This document shows positions 6,294 through 13,632 of a stretch of 28,620 nucleotides of DNA, piece after piece. Origin of the DNA: Lysobacter sp. (GTDB lineage: Bacteria > Pseudomonadota > Gammaproteobacteria > Xanthomonadales > Xanthomonadaceae); NCBI GenBank assembly GCA_030151365.1, contig JASLDW010000087.1, positions 1 to 28,620 of the forward strand, given 5' to 3'. Each line of letters starts with the position of its first letter. Positions within the stretch are counted from its first letter, which is position 1. The notes beneath the pieces were generated by a model. That model was not told the origin of the DNA. It worked only from the letters and a program-made list of their open reading frames with translations, and did not search any database. The translations under genes and the position numbers were made by a program.

Positions 6294-9125
6294 TCAGTCG
6301 TTGCCGTGTTCGAGCTTGGGCGGGTTGACCAGCGCGTCGGCGATCAACTGCACCTGTTCGGCGACGTGATCGTTGAGATGACCGGCAGCCGGCGACGGCG
6401 AACGCGCGCGTCCGGCGTAGGTGATCGACTGGCCGTTCAACAGGCAGGCGCGCAAATGGTGCTGGATCTGGAACCAGGCGCCTTGGTTCTGCGGTTCTTC
6501 CTGGCACCAGATGACGTCCTTGGCCAGCGGGAAGCGCGCCAGTTCCGCCTTGAGCAGCGCACGCGGGAACGGATACAGCTGTTCGATGCGGACGATGGCG
6601 ACGTCGGTCTGGACGCGCTTTTCGGCGTCTTCCAGCAGGTCGTAATAGACCTTGCCCGAGCACAACACGATGCGCTTGACCTGCTTCGGGTCGGCCTTGG
6701 CGTCGGGGATCAGCTGCTGGAATTCGCCGTTGGCGAGTTCGTCCAGCGACGACACCGCGAGCTTGTGGCGCAGCAGCGACTTCGGCGTCATCACCACCAG
6801 CGGCTTGCGGGTATCCATGCACAGTTGGCGACGGATCATGTGGAACGCCTGCGCCGGCGTGGTCGGCACGCACACGATCATGTTGTCGAGCGCGCACAGC
6901 TGCAGGAAGCGTTCCAGGCGCGCCGAGCTGTGTTCCGGGCCCTGGCCTTCGTAGCCGTGCGGCAGGAACAGCGCGAGTCCGCACAGGCGGCCCCACTTGG
7001 CTTCGCCGGCGGCGATGAACTGGTCGATCACCACCTGCGCGCCGTTGGCGAAATCGCCGAACTGCGCTTCCCAGATGTCGAGCGTGTCGGGATCGGTGGT
7101 CGAATAGCCGTACTCGAACGCCATCACCGCTTCTTCCGACAGCAGCGAATCGATGATCGTCGCGTCTTCCGGATTCTTCACCAGCTGGCGCAGCGGGATG
7201 TAGAAATCGTCGGTCTTCTGGTCGTGCAGGATGGCATGGCGATGGAAGAACGTGCCGCGGCCTGCGTCCTGTCCGACCAGGCGCAGGCGCTTGCCGGAGT
7301 CGAGCAAGGTGGCGTAGGCGAGGTTCTCGGCGAAGCCCCAGTCGCCCGGCAATTCGCCGGCGGCCATCTTGCGGCGGTCGTCGTAGATCTTGGCGACGCG
7401 CGGATGCAGGACGACGGTATCGGGAATGGTGTTGATCTGCTTGGCCAGCGCATCGAGCTTGCTGCGATCGACGCGGGTGTTGGCCGGATCCGACAGCTTG
7501 CCCTTGAGCAGCTTGCTCCAGTCGGGCAGCAGCGGATCGGGCTTGACCTCGACCACGTCGGCGGTGACCGCGCCGGCATCGAGCTTGTCGCGGTAGGCAT
7601 CGACCATTGCCTTGACCTGTTCGGCGGTGACCACGCCCTCGGCGATCAGCTTGTCGCCGTACAGCTCGCGGGTGGTCTTCATCGAGCGGATCTTCTGGTA
7701 CATCAGCGGCTGCGTTGCCGCCGGTTCGTCCGCCTCGTTGTGGCCCTGGCGGCGATAGCAGACGAGGTCGATCACCACGTCCTTGCCGAACTGCTGGCGG
7801 AAATCGTGGGCCAGATCCATGCAGAACAGCACCGCTTCCGGGTTGTCGCCGTTCACGTGCAGCACCGGCGCTTCCACCATCTTGGCGACGTCGGTGCAGT
7901 ACAGCGTCGAACGCGCGTCTTCGTGGTAGCTGGTGGTGAAGCCGACCTGGTTGTTGATGACGATGTGGATGGTGCCGCCGACCTTGAAGCCGCGTGCCTG
8001 CGACATCTGCAGCAGTTCCATGCCGACGCCCTGGCCGGCGAAGGCGGCGTCGCCGTGCAGCAGCACCGGCAGTACGTGCTTGCGGGTGGTGTCGTCGTAG
8101 CGGCGCTGGCGCGAACGCACCGAACCGGCGACCACCGGATTGACGATCTCCAGATGCGACGGGTTGAAGGCCAGCGCGACGTGGACCGGACCGCCCGGGG
8201 TGCCGATGTCGGCGCTGAAGCCCATGTGGTATTTCACGTCGCCGGTATGGGCGTGATCGTCGTCGTTGTGCTCGAACTTGCCTTCGAATTCGTTGAACAG
8301 CACGCGCGGCGGCTTGCCGAGGGTGTTGACCAGCACGTTGAGGCGACCGCGGTGGGCCATGCCGATCACCATCTCCTTGGCGCCCTGGCTGCCGGAGCGG
8401 CGGATCAGCTCGTCCATCATCGGAATCAGCGAATCGCCGCCTTCCAGCGAGAAGCGCTTCTGGCCGACGTACTTGGTGCCGAGGTAGCGCTCGAGGCCTT
8501 CGGCCGCGGTCAGGCGCTCGAGGATGCGGAGCTTGGTGGCCTTGTCGAAATTGAAATTGCCGCCGGCGGCTTCCAGGCGTTCCTGCATCCAGCGGCGCTG
8601 TTCGACGTCGCTGATGTGCATGAATTCGGCGCCGATCGGGCCGGCATAAGTCGCCTTGAGCAGGGCGAACAGGTCGCCCAGCACCATGCGGGCGCGGCCA
8701 CCGACGCCACCGGTGCTGAACTCGCTCTTGAGGTCGGCATCGGAGAGGTGGTGGAAGGCCAGCGTCAGGTCCGGTGCGTCCGGATGCTTGAGCATGCCCA
8801 GCGGATCGATGTCTGCGACAAGGTGACCGCGGGCGCGATAGGCGTTGATCAGGCGACCGACATGGCGCTCGCGCTCGTCGCCGGAGGATGCGCCGCCACC
8901 ACCGTTGCGGACGGCATTGCGACCCGCGGCGGCCACGGCATCGGCGATCACCGAATGGGGAACGTCACCGGCTTCGCGGCCTTTCAGGCTGTCGAAATAC
9001 GCCTTCCATTTGCCATCGACACTGTCGGGAGCGACCAGGTACTGCTCGTAGAGCTCGTCGATGTAGGCGGCATTGCTGCCGAGCTGGGAGGTTTGCGCAA
9101 ACTGCTTGAGAAGGCTGTCCGCCAT
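6294..9125 (-). CDS. sucA: 2-oxoglutarate dehydrogenase E1 component
   Basis: A 943-residue thiamine-diphosphate-dependent E1, the usual length for SucA. The N-terminal E2-docking segment includes YIDELYEQYLVAPDSVDGKW. Other family blocks are the HVGRLINAYRARGHL region, the substrate-side stretch MAHRGRLNVLVNTLGKPP, and the ThDP/Mg motif beginning GDAAFAGQGV and ending in INN. The C-terminal half carries HGYEGQGPEHSSARLERFLQL. It decarboxylates 2-oxoglutarate and reductively succinylates the lipoyl group of SucB. It is the first gene of the sucA-sucB-lpdA cluster, with a good -10 box about 100 nt upstream. The ATG at 9125 has no strong Shine-Dalgarno sequence, but the family N-terminus fits well. 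Confidence 0.97.
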   Translation of the reverse strand: MADSLLKQFAQTSQLGSNAAYIDELYEQYLVAPDSVDGKWKAYFDSLKGREAGDVPHSVIADAVAAAGRNAVRNGGGGASSGDERERHVGRLINAYRARGHLVADIDPLGMLKHPDAPDLTLAFHHLSDADLKSEFSTGGVGGRARMVLGDLFALLKATYAGPIGAEFMHISDVEQRRWMQERLEAAGGNFNFDKATKLRILERLTAAEGLERYLGTKYVGQKRFSLEGGDSLIPMMDELIRRSGSQGAKEMVIGMAHRGRLNVLVNTLGKPPRVLFNEFEGKFEHNDDDHAHTGDVKYHMGFSADIGTPGGPVHVALAFNPSHLEIVNPVVAGSVRSRQRRYDDTTRKHVLPVLLHGDAAFAGQGVGMELLQMSQARGFKVGGTIHIVINNQVGFTTSYHEDARSTLYCTDVAKMVEAPVLHVNGDNPEAVLFCMDLAHDFRQQFGKDVVIDLVCYRRQGHNEADEPAATQPLMYQKIRSMKTTRELYGDKLIAEGVVTAEQVKAMVDAYRDKLDAGAVTADVVEVKPDPLLPDWSKLLKGKLSDPANTRVDRSKLDALAKQINTIPDTVVLHPRVAKIYDDRRKMAAGELPGDWGFAENLAYATLLDSGKRLRLVGQDAGRGTFFHRHAILHDQKTDDFYIPLRQLVKNPEDATIIDSLLSEEAVMAFEYGYSTTDPDTLDIWEAQFGDFANGAQVVIDQFIAAGEAKWGRLCGLALFLPHGYEGQGPEHSSARLERFLQLCALDNMIVCVPTTPAQAFHMIRRQLCMDTRKPLVVMTPKSLLRHKLAVSSLDELANGEFQQLIPDAKADPKQVKRIVLCSGKVYYDLLEDAEKRVQTDVAIVRIEQLYPFPRALLKAELARFPLAKDVIWCQEEPQNQGAWFQIQHHLRACLLNGQSITYAGRARSPSPAAGHLNDHVAEQVQLIADALVNPPKLEHGND

Positions 9126-9228
9126 GATGGGGAGATACTCGCGATGTCGCCGGGGTCAGGGATGGTGCAAGTGGCTGATTTTCCGACGCAACAGACCGGC
9201 TGAATGCGCTGGATCAGTCGAGTTGGTG

Positions 9229-9234
9229 ATTATA
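9229..9234 (-). promoter_or_regulatory. Candidate -10 box for the sucAB-lpdA operon
   Basis: On the minus strand a perfect TATAAT lies 104 nt upstream of the sucA ATG, in the 132-nt gap between sucA and the preceding gene. The -35 region is weak and falls in the end of the upstream coding sequence. Transcription starting about 9222 would give a leader of roughly 97 nt. This suggests the dehydrogenase operon has its own promoter rather than depending on read-through from the roxA operon. Confidence 0.5.
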
Positions 9235-9257
9235 GGCGCAGCCGGCTCCGCACTGCA

Positions 9258-9749
9258 TCAAATTCCGAGTGCGCGCAGTTCAGACATTGGTCGAGCCCGC
9301 TCCCAGACGGCATCGAAACGGGCCTGGAAGGCGCGCCCCTGGCCGGTTTTGGCGGCGATGAGGTCGCCGCCGAGGCGGCCATCGCCGTCGAGTCGCAGGA
9401 TCGCGCCCTCATCGCCAAGCAGGAAGGGGGAACTGGCCGGCCATTCGTCCCCTTCCAGCGGCTGGCGCAGTTGCAGGGCGGTGGGCAGGCGCTGGTGGAG
9501 GGCGACCAAAGCGCCGCAATCGCGGGCGAGATCGGCCGGTTCGCCGACGAGGATGCGGATTTCGCGTTCGCGGCCCGAAATGGCGAAACCGCGCAGGGCG
9601 TCGACGATCGCCGGTTGGTTCCACAGCCGGGACTCCAGCCTTGGGGCGAACAGGCAGATCCGGCGTGTACTGGTCGACAGCAGGACGGTCGTGGCTGCGA
9701 TGACCGCGTCGAGGCCATCGATGCGTCCGTCTTGCAGTGATGCGTTCAT
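9258..9749 (-). CDS. Uncharacterised DUF7931-like protein
   Basis: A 163-residue soluble protein that I recognise only loosely as the small domain often found next to RoxA or acetyltransferases in xanthomonads (DUF7931-like). It has alternating hydrophobic strands (RRICLFAPRLE, REIRILVG, GAILRLDGDGRLGGDLIA) and a C-terminal helix (ARFDAVWERARP). No signal peptide, membrane segment or obvious catalytic motif is seen. The ATG at 9749 overlaps the roxA stop (ATGA), so it is probably translationally coupled to RoxA. It is the last gene before the sucA promoter region. Function unknown. Confidence 0.7.
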   Translation of the reverse strand: MNASLQDGRIDGLDAVIAATTVLLSTSTRRICLFAPRLESRLWNQPAIVDALRGFAISGREREIRILVGEPADLARDCGALVALHQRLPTALQLRQPLEGDEWPASSPFLLGDEGAILRLDGDGRLGGDLIAAKTGQGRAFQARFDAVWERARPMSELRALGI

Positions 9750-10918
9750 GGAGATTCCGGCTGCAGATAGCCGCCATCGGCCAAGGTCTGCAGCAATTCG
9801 CGACCGGCCGGGCTCAAGGCGGCGAGCGTATCGCCATCCAGCCACTGCGCGGCGGCCAGCACCTTGGCGTCGGCGACCGTCGCCGGCCATGCCGCACCGT
9901 TGGCGAAGAGCAGGGCGCTGCCATCGGACAGCCGGCGCCAGGCCATGCGGGTATGCGGATGGCGCATCCAGGTCTCGCCGCTGCCAATGCTCTCGGCGAT
10001 GTCGAGGCCCGAGGCATCGTCGCCGGTCGGCGCCTGGCCTTCGGCAACGCGATAGGCGGAGATGAAGCGGCCGAACCACTCGCCGATCTGGTCGCGGTCC
10101 TCGAGGCGGATGCGGGCAAGCGCGGCGAGGGCGCGATCGAGCGCGGCATCGTCGATCTCGTTGGGATCGGTCGGCAGTGCCAGATCGGGATCGACATAGC
10201 GCACGCGTTCGTCGGCGTCGAAGGCGAGGGTATCGGCCTGGTGGATCAGCAGTTCCGCGGTCGATGGCGCGCGCAGTCCGATCGAAATCGTCAGGCAGGC
10301 ATCCTCGGCGATGCCGTGGTGGGCGACCCCCGGTGGCAGGTAGAGCATGTCGCCCGGCCCGAGCACCCATTCGTGGTTGGGCTTGAAGTCGCGCAGCAGG
10401 CGCAGCGGGACGTCGTCGCGATATTCGGATTCGGGATCCGGATGGGTATCGATCTGCCAGCGCCGATGGCCGACGCCCTGCAGCAGGAAGACGTCGTAAT
10501 TGTCGATGTGCGCACCGACCGATCCGCCCGGCGCCGCGAACGACACCATGATGTCGTCCATGCGCCAGCGCGGCAGGAAATCGAATTCGTCGAGCAGGGC
10601 GCGAACGTCGGCGTCCCACTTGTCGACGTCCTGCACCAGCACCGTCCAGTCGTGATGCGGCATCGCCGGGAACTTCTCTTCCGGGAACGGGCCGGTTTCG
10701 AGCGTCCAGCGATCGTTCTTCTGATCGTGGCTGACGATGCGCGCGAGCGCACCTTCCTCGCAGGCGAGGCCGGCGAGGTCTTCCGGCTGGATCGGCGATT
10801 CGAAATTCGGGAAGGCATTGCGGATCAGCAGCGGTTTCTTCTGCCAGTACTCGCGCAGGAATCGTTCGGGCGCCATGCCCAGCGGCAGCGGTCCGTCGAT
10901 GGCGTCGATCTCGATCAC
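9746..10918 (-). CDS. roxA: RoxA/YcfD-type ribosomal protein arginine hydroxylase
   Basis: A 390-residue JmjC/cupin-fold Fe(II)/2-oxoglutarate oxygenase. The jelly-roll iron site is H137-x-D139 in GAHIDNYDVFLLQG, with the distal histidine H200 in LPPGVAHHG. The stretch SVGAHIDNYDVFLLQGVGHRRW and the C-terminal winged-helix region match the family that hydroxylates an arginine of ribosomal protein L16 (uL16) in gammaproteobacteria. It uses 2-oxoglutarate and O2, and it happens to lie beside the 2-oxoglutarate dehydrogenase genes. The start is GTG at 10918, chosen because it overlaps the stop of the metallo-beta-lactamase gene (GTGA); the next in-frame ATG (residue 15) would cut a conserved segment. 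Confidence 0.88.
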   Translation of the reverse strand: MIEIDAIDGPLPLGMAPERFLREYWQKKPLLIRNAFPNFESPIQPEDLAGLACEEGALARIVSHDQKNDRWTLETGPFPEEKFPAMPHHDWTVLVQDVDKWDADVRALLDEFDFLPRWRMDDIMVSFAAPGGSVGAHIDNYDVFLLQGVGHRRWQIDTHPDPESEYRDDVPLRLLRDFKPNHEWVLGPGDMLYLPPGVAHHGIAEDACLTISIGLRAPSTAELLIHQADTLAFDADERVRYVDPDLALPTDPNEIDDAALDRALAALARIRLEDRDQIGEWFGRFISAYRVAEGQAPTGDDASGLDIAESIGSGETWMRHPHTRMAWRRLSDGSALLFANGAAWPATVADAKVLAAAQWLDGDTLAALSPAGRELLQTLADGGYLQPESP

Positions 10919-11853
10919 GGCTTCCTGCCCCGGGTTTCATCGACCAGGCGCTCGTCGAGCTTCTGCATGCCGTGGACTGCATAGGCCTTGCAGGCCCCCG
11001 CATCCACCAATGGCGCCTTGCCATCGAGGCGGTCGAGCGTATTGCTGGCGTCGGGATGGGTGGTCAGCATGATGTCGCAGGGCTGCGACTGGAGCCTGAC
11101 GAGAGCGTCACGGAATGCCGCGACGAATTCGGGATGGTCCGAATAGCGATAGACCTTGTCGGAAAACGTGGTCACGCTGTCGGCGAAGACGATATCGCGG
11201 CAAACTTTGCCTTCGCAGCTGCGCCAGCCCCAGCTCGACCCGCCGGCGGTGTGGCCGGGCGAAGGAATGTTGCGGATGACGACAGGGCCGAGCGTGACGT
11301 TTGCGCCATCGGCGAGTGCGTGCACGTTGGCGACGGCAGGAAAAGGCTTGGTCGAAGTGAACTGCGGGTCGCGGCGATCGCTCATCCCGGCGGACAGGGC
11401 TTCGGCGGCGGGTGCGCGCGCCAGTACCTTCGCGCCGGTATCGCGTTGCAGGCGGGCGATGCCGCCGGCGTGATCGAGGTGTTCATGGGTGTTGAGGATG
11501 ATGCGGACGTCCTCGAGCTTGAAACCGAGTGCGCGGATGTTGGCTTCGACGGCCTCCGGGGATTCCTTGGGCCCGGCATCGATCAGGACGTGGCCCTTGG
11601 GCGAAGTGACCAGCACCGCAGTGATGCCGCAGGTGCCGACGTACCAGCTGTTGCCGAAGATGTGTCGGGGCGGCGTCGGCTGGCTCCACGACGGATCCTT
11701 GCCGCAGTCGCGTGTCGTGCCGGCGCCGGGTTTGGATGCGGGTTCGCCGGCGGATGCGGGCGACTGCCAGCTGGCGACGGCGGCGATGGCGAAAACGGCC
11801 GGGAAGAGCGTGGGGCGGATCGGCACGGAATTCTGGTCCAAGGGAAAGGGCAT
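10915..11853 (-). CDS. Subclass B3 metallo-beta-lactamase
   Basis: A 312-residue secreted zinc hydrolase. An N-terminal signal-like segment (about 13-36, ending SPASAG) implies periplasmic export. The B3 ligand set is complete: H123, H125, D127 and H128 in NTHEHLDHAGG, H201 in SPGHTAGGSSW, and H266 in LTTHPDASN. The C-terminal ACKAYAVHGMQKLDERL resembles the L1/B3 C-terminus of Stenotrophomonas-type enzymes. Members hydrolyse beta-lactams including carbapenems, but some B3-like proteins have weak or other activity, so resistance is not shown by sequence. Extra cysteines (C50, C75, C213, C218) might form disulfides. Its stop overlaps the RoxA GTG start, and it lies 30 nt after a DUF488 gene under an HxlR regulator. 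Confidence 0.87.
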   Translation of the reverse strand: MPFPLDQNSVPIRPTLFPAVFAIAAVASWQSPASAGEPASKPGAGTTRDCGKDPSWSQPTPPRHIFGNSWYVGTCGITAVLVTSPKGHVLIDAGPKESPEAVEANIRALGFKLEDVRIILNTHEHLDHAGGIARLQRDTGAKVLARAPAAEALSAGMSDRRDPQFTSTKPFPAVANVHALADGANVTLGPVVIRNIPSPGHTAGGSSWGWRSCEGKVCRDIVFADSVTTFSDKVYRYSDHPEFVAAFRDALVRLQSQPCDIMLTTHPDASNTLDRLDGKAPLVDAGACKAYAVHGMQKLDERLVDETRGRKP

Positions 11854-11883
11854 CCATTGTGCCGCAAGCCTTGTGCAAACCGA

Positions 11884-12432
11884 TCAATCGAACAGCGTCG
11901 GCGCACCGGGATAGGTGATGCGGCCGTCGGGGTGGATTTCGCTGCCTTCGTTGAACACGGCGGGATCGACGCGTCCCGGCGCGAGGATGTGCAGCACGGT
12001 CTTACCCCTCGCCAGCAGATAGTCGGAAATGATCCGGCGATGGCAGCGCCACCACACCGCTTCCGAACACATGATGGCGCAATGCAGGTGTTCGCCTTCG
12101 GCGATCAGGTGATCGAGGCCATGGCGGAATTCGGACGACAGGGCGTAGTCGGCGTAGTTGTGGAAGCTCTGGTGTCCCCAGTGCCCATTGGTCCGGGGCG
12201 GGACCTTGTCGTGTCCGCTGCCGCGCCTGCCACCGAGTGCCGCGAGGTGTTCGTAGGCGATGCCGTGTTCTTCCAGCGCAGCGGGCAGGGTGTCGATGTT
12301 GAATTGCGGATTGGTGCGCGAACGCGGAAAGGCACGGACATCGACCACGCGTTCGATCTTCGATTCGGCCAGCAGCCCGATGAATTCTTCAAGGCTGCGG
12401 TTGGAGTGTCCGATGGTGGAGAAGACCGCCAT
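11884..12432 (-). CDS. DUF488 family protein
   Basis: A 182-residue soluble protein beginning FSTIGHSNRSLEEFIGLL and continuing VVDVRAFPRSRTNPQFN, the standard opening of the DUF488 family. Conserved later elements include YEHLAALGGRRG, and a CSEAVWWRCHRRIISDYLL block that carries the Cys and His residues typical of the family. The biochemical role is unknown. It starts 3 nt after the stop of the HxlR-family gene, so the two are almost certainly co-transcribed, and it precedes the metallo-beta-lactamase by 30 nt. Confidence 0.85.
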   Translation of the reverse strand: MAVFSTIGHSNRSLEEFIGLLAESKIERVVDVRAFPRSRTNPQFNIDTLPAALEEHGIAYEHLAALGGRRGSGHDKVPPRTNGHWGHQSFHNYADYALSSEFRHGLDHLIAEGEHLHCAIMCSEAVWWRCHRRIISDYLLARGKTVLHILAPGRVDPAVFNEGSEIHPDGRITYPGAPTLFD

Positions 12433-12435
12433 CAG

Positions 12436-12804
12436 TTATGCAGCCTTTCTCCGCGGCGCGGGGCGTGCCTGCTCCTTCAACCGCGCGCCGACGCGCACGA
12501 TCGCCCGGATTGCCGGAACCAGTTCCTCGCCGAGTTCGGTCAGGCTGTATTCCACCGAGGGCGGCGACGTCGCCAGCACCACGCGCACGATCACGCCTTT
12601 CGCCTCGAGTTCGCGCAGCCGGGCGGTCAGCACGCGGGCCGATACGCGCGGGATATCGACGCGCAATTCGCCGAACCGGCGGGGGCCGCCGCTGAGATAC
12701 CAGATCACGTTGGGGCACCAGGCGCCGCGCAACAGCGTCATGCATTCGGTGAGCGGGCACACCGGCGGCGGTTCGACCTTGCTGCGACGGAGGGGCAGGC
12801 CCAT
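12436..12804 (-). CDS. HxlR-family winged-helix regulator
   Basis: A 122-residue regulator. The N-terminus has the family layout, CPLTECMTLLRGAWCPNVIWYLSGGPRRFGEL, with the conserved N-terminal cysteine C16 plus C21 and C30. The winged helix follows (ISARVLTARLRELEAKGVI), then the wing and the YSLTELGEEL segment. HxlR proteins such as HypR and QorR sense electrophiles or oxidants through the N-terminal cysteine and commonly control a divergent detoxification gene. Here a glutathione S-transferase diverges 147 nt away, and a large nested inverted repeat lies between the starts. Role inferred: redox or electrophile control of the transferase and of its own operon. Confidence 0.88.
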   Translation of the reverse strand: MGLPLRRSKVEPPPVCPLTECMTLLRGAWCPNVIWYLSGGPRRFGELRVDIPRVSARVLTARLRELEAKGVIVRVVLATSPPSVEYSLTELGEELVPAIRAIVRVGARLKEQARPAPRRKAA

Positions 12805-12814
12805 GGCGGTTCAC

Positions 12815-12879
12815 TGGTTACTTCGGGGATACCGCATTCTATCGGTAATCAGTGGTTATGTGGTATCCAACAGTAACCA
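12815..12879. promoter_or_regulatory. Nested inverted repeat between HxlR and GST genes (candidate operator)
   Basis: The outer arms are TGGTTAC (12815-12821) and GTAACCA (12873-12879). The inner arms are GGATACC (12827-12833) and GGTATCC (12862-12868). All four are perfect 7-mers with 5-nt and 4-nt gaps, giving near dyad symmetry centred near 12847. A TAGAAT-like -10 for the HxlR gene (12836-12841, minus strand) falls between the arms. The region separates the divergent starts at 12804 and 12952. Two paired half-sites fit binding of two HxlR dimers. Confidence 0.6.
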
Positions 12880-12951
12880 TGCGGGTTTAGGATGCGCGGG
12901 TCGGTGGCGACGTGCCATCGGGATCATCCCATCCAACATCAGGAAGAACGC

Positions 12952-13569
12952 ATGAAGCTTTACTACTCGCCCGGTGCCTGCTCGCTCGCGCCGCACATCG
13001 TCGCCCTCGAAGCCGGGATCGACATCGCGCTCGACAAGGTCGACCTGAAGGAAAAGAAGACCTCGGACGGCCGCAATTTCCTCGAAATCAACCCCAAGGG
13101 CTACGTGCCCGTGCTGGAGCTGGACGGCGGCGAAATCCTCAGCGAGGGCCCCGCGATCGACCAGTACCTCGCCGACCTCAAGCCGGACAGCCATCTCGCG
13201 CCGCCGAACGGCACCATGGCGCGCTACCAGCTGCAGTCGCTGCTCAACTACATCACGTCGGAAATCCACAAGACCTACAGCCCGCTGTTCTCGCCGGACA
13301 CGCCGGAAGCGACCGTCGCCAACCGCAAGGCCTATCTGCAGAAGCGTTACGCCCATCTCGACGCGATCCTGGCCCGGCAGCCGTGGCTGATGGGCGAGCA
13401 GTTCACCGTCGCCGACGCCTATCTGTTCACGGTGACGCGCTGGGCCAAGGCCGTGCACGTCGATCTTTCGGCATTCGCCGCGCTGGCCGATTTCCAGAAG
13501 CGCGCTGGCGAACGTCCGGCGGTGCAGGCGGCGTTGCAGGCGGAAGGACTGGGGCATCACGGCAAGTAA
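12952..13569 (+). CDS. gst: Beta-class glutathione S-transferase
   Basis: A 205-residue transferase. The thioredoxin-fold domain opens MKLYYSPGACSLAPHIV with C10, the catalytic cysteine position of bacterial beta-class GSTs; NPKGYVPVLELDGG holds the cis-proline and EGPAID the glutathione-binding residues. The all-helical C-terminal domain has FTVADAYLFTVTRW. It conjugates or reduces electrophiles with glutathione in the cytoplasm. The ATG at 12952 follows an AGGAAGAA ribosome-binding site; a frame extended to 12892 adds non-family residues. It diverges from the HxlR gene and is followed directly by a strong terminator, so it is a single-gene unit. Confidence 0.92.
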   Translation: MKLYYSPGACSLAPHIVALEAGIDIALDKVDLKEKKTSDGRNFLEINPKGYVPVLELDGGEILSEGPAIDQYLADLKPDSHLAPPNGTMARYQLQSLLNYITSEIHKTYSPLFSPDTPEATVANRKAYLQKRYAHLDAILARQPWLMGEQFTVADAYLFTVTRWAKAVHVDLSAFAALADFQKRAGERPAVQAALQAEGLGHHGK

Positions 13570-13587
13570 TTGTCGGCGCACAAAACG

Positions 13588-13616
13588 AAAACCGCTCCAG
13601 AGGGAGCGGTTTTTTG
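13588..13616. terminator. Bidirectional intrinsic terminator between gst and purB
   Basis: ACCGCTCC (13591-13598) pairs with GGAGCGGT (13603-13610) around an AGAG loop. The stem extends by A-T pairs into flanking A and T runs (AAA before, TTTTTT after). On the plus strand it ends gst; on the minus strand the stem is followed by TTTTCGTTTT, so it can also stop purB, whose coding sequence ends at 13633. Confidence 0.92.
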
Positions 13617-13632
13617 TGGCGGCGACGACGTA

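Noticed and set aside
6306..9203. 965-codon plus-strand open frame opposite sucA
   Set aside because: It is the antisense shadow of sucA in GC-rich DNA; the translation is rich in His, Arg, Gln and Val with no family motif, while the minus strand encodes a complete SucA.
10915..11853. Reading the MBL-fold protein as a glyoxalase II or lactonase
   Set aside because: The signal-like N-terminus, the THPDAS ligand context and the L1-like C-terminal segment fit subclass B3 better, although activity is unproven.
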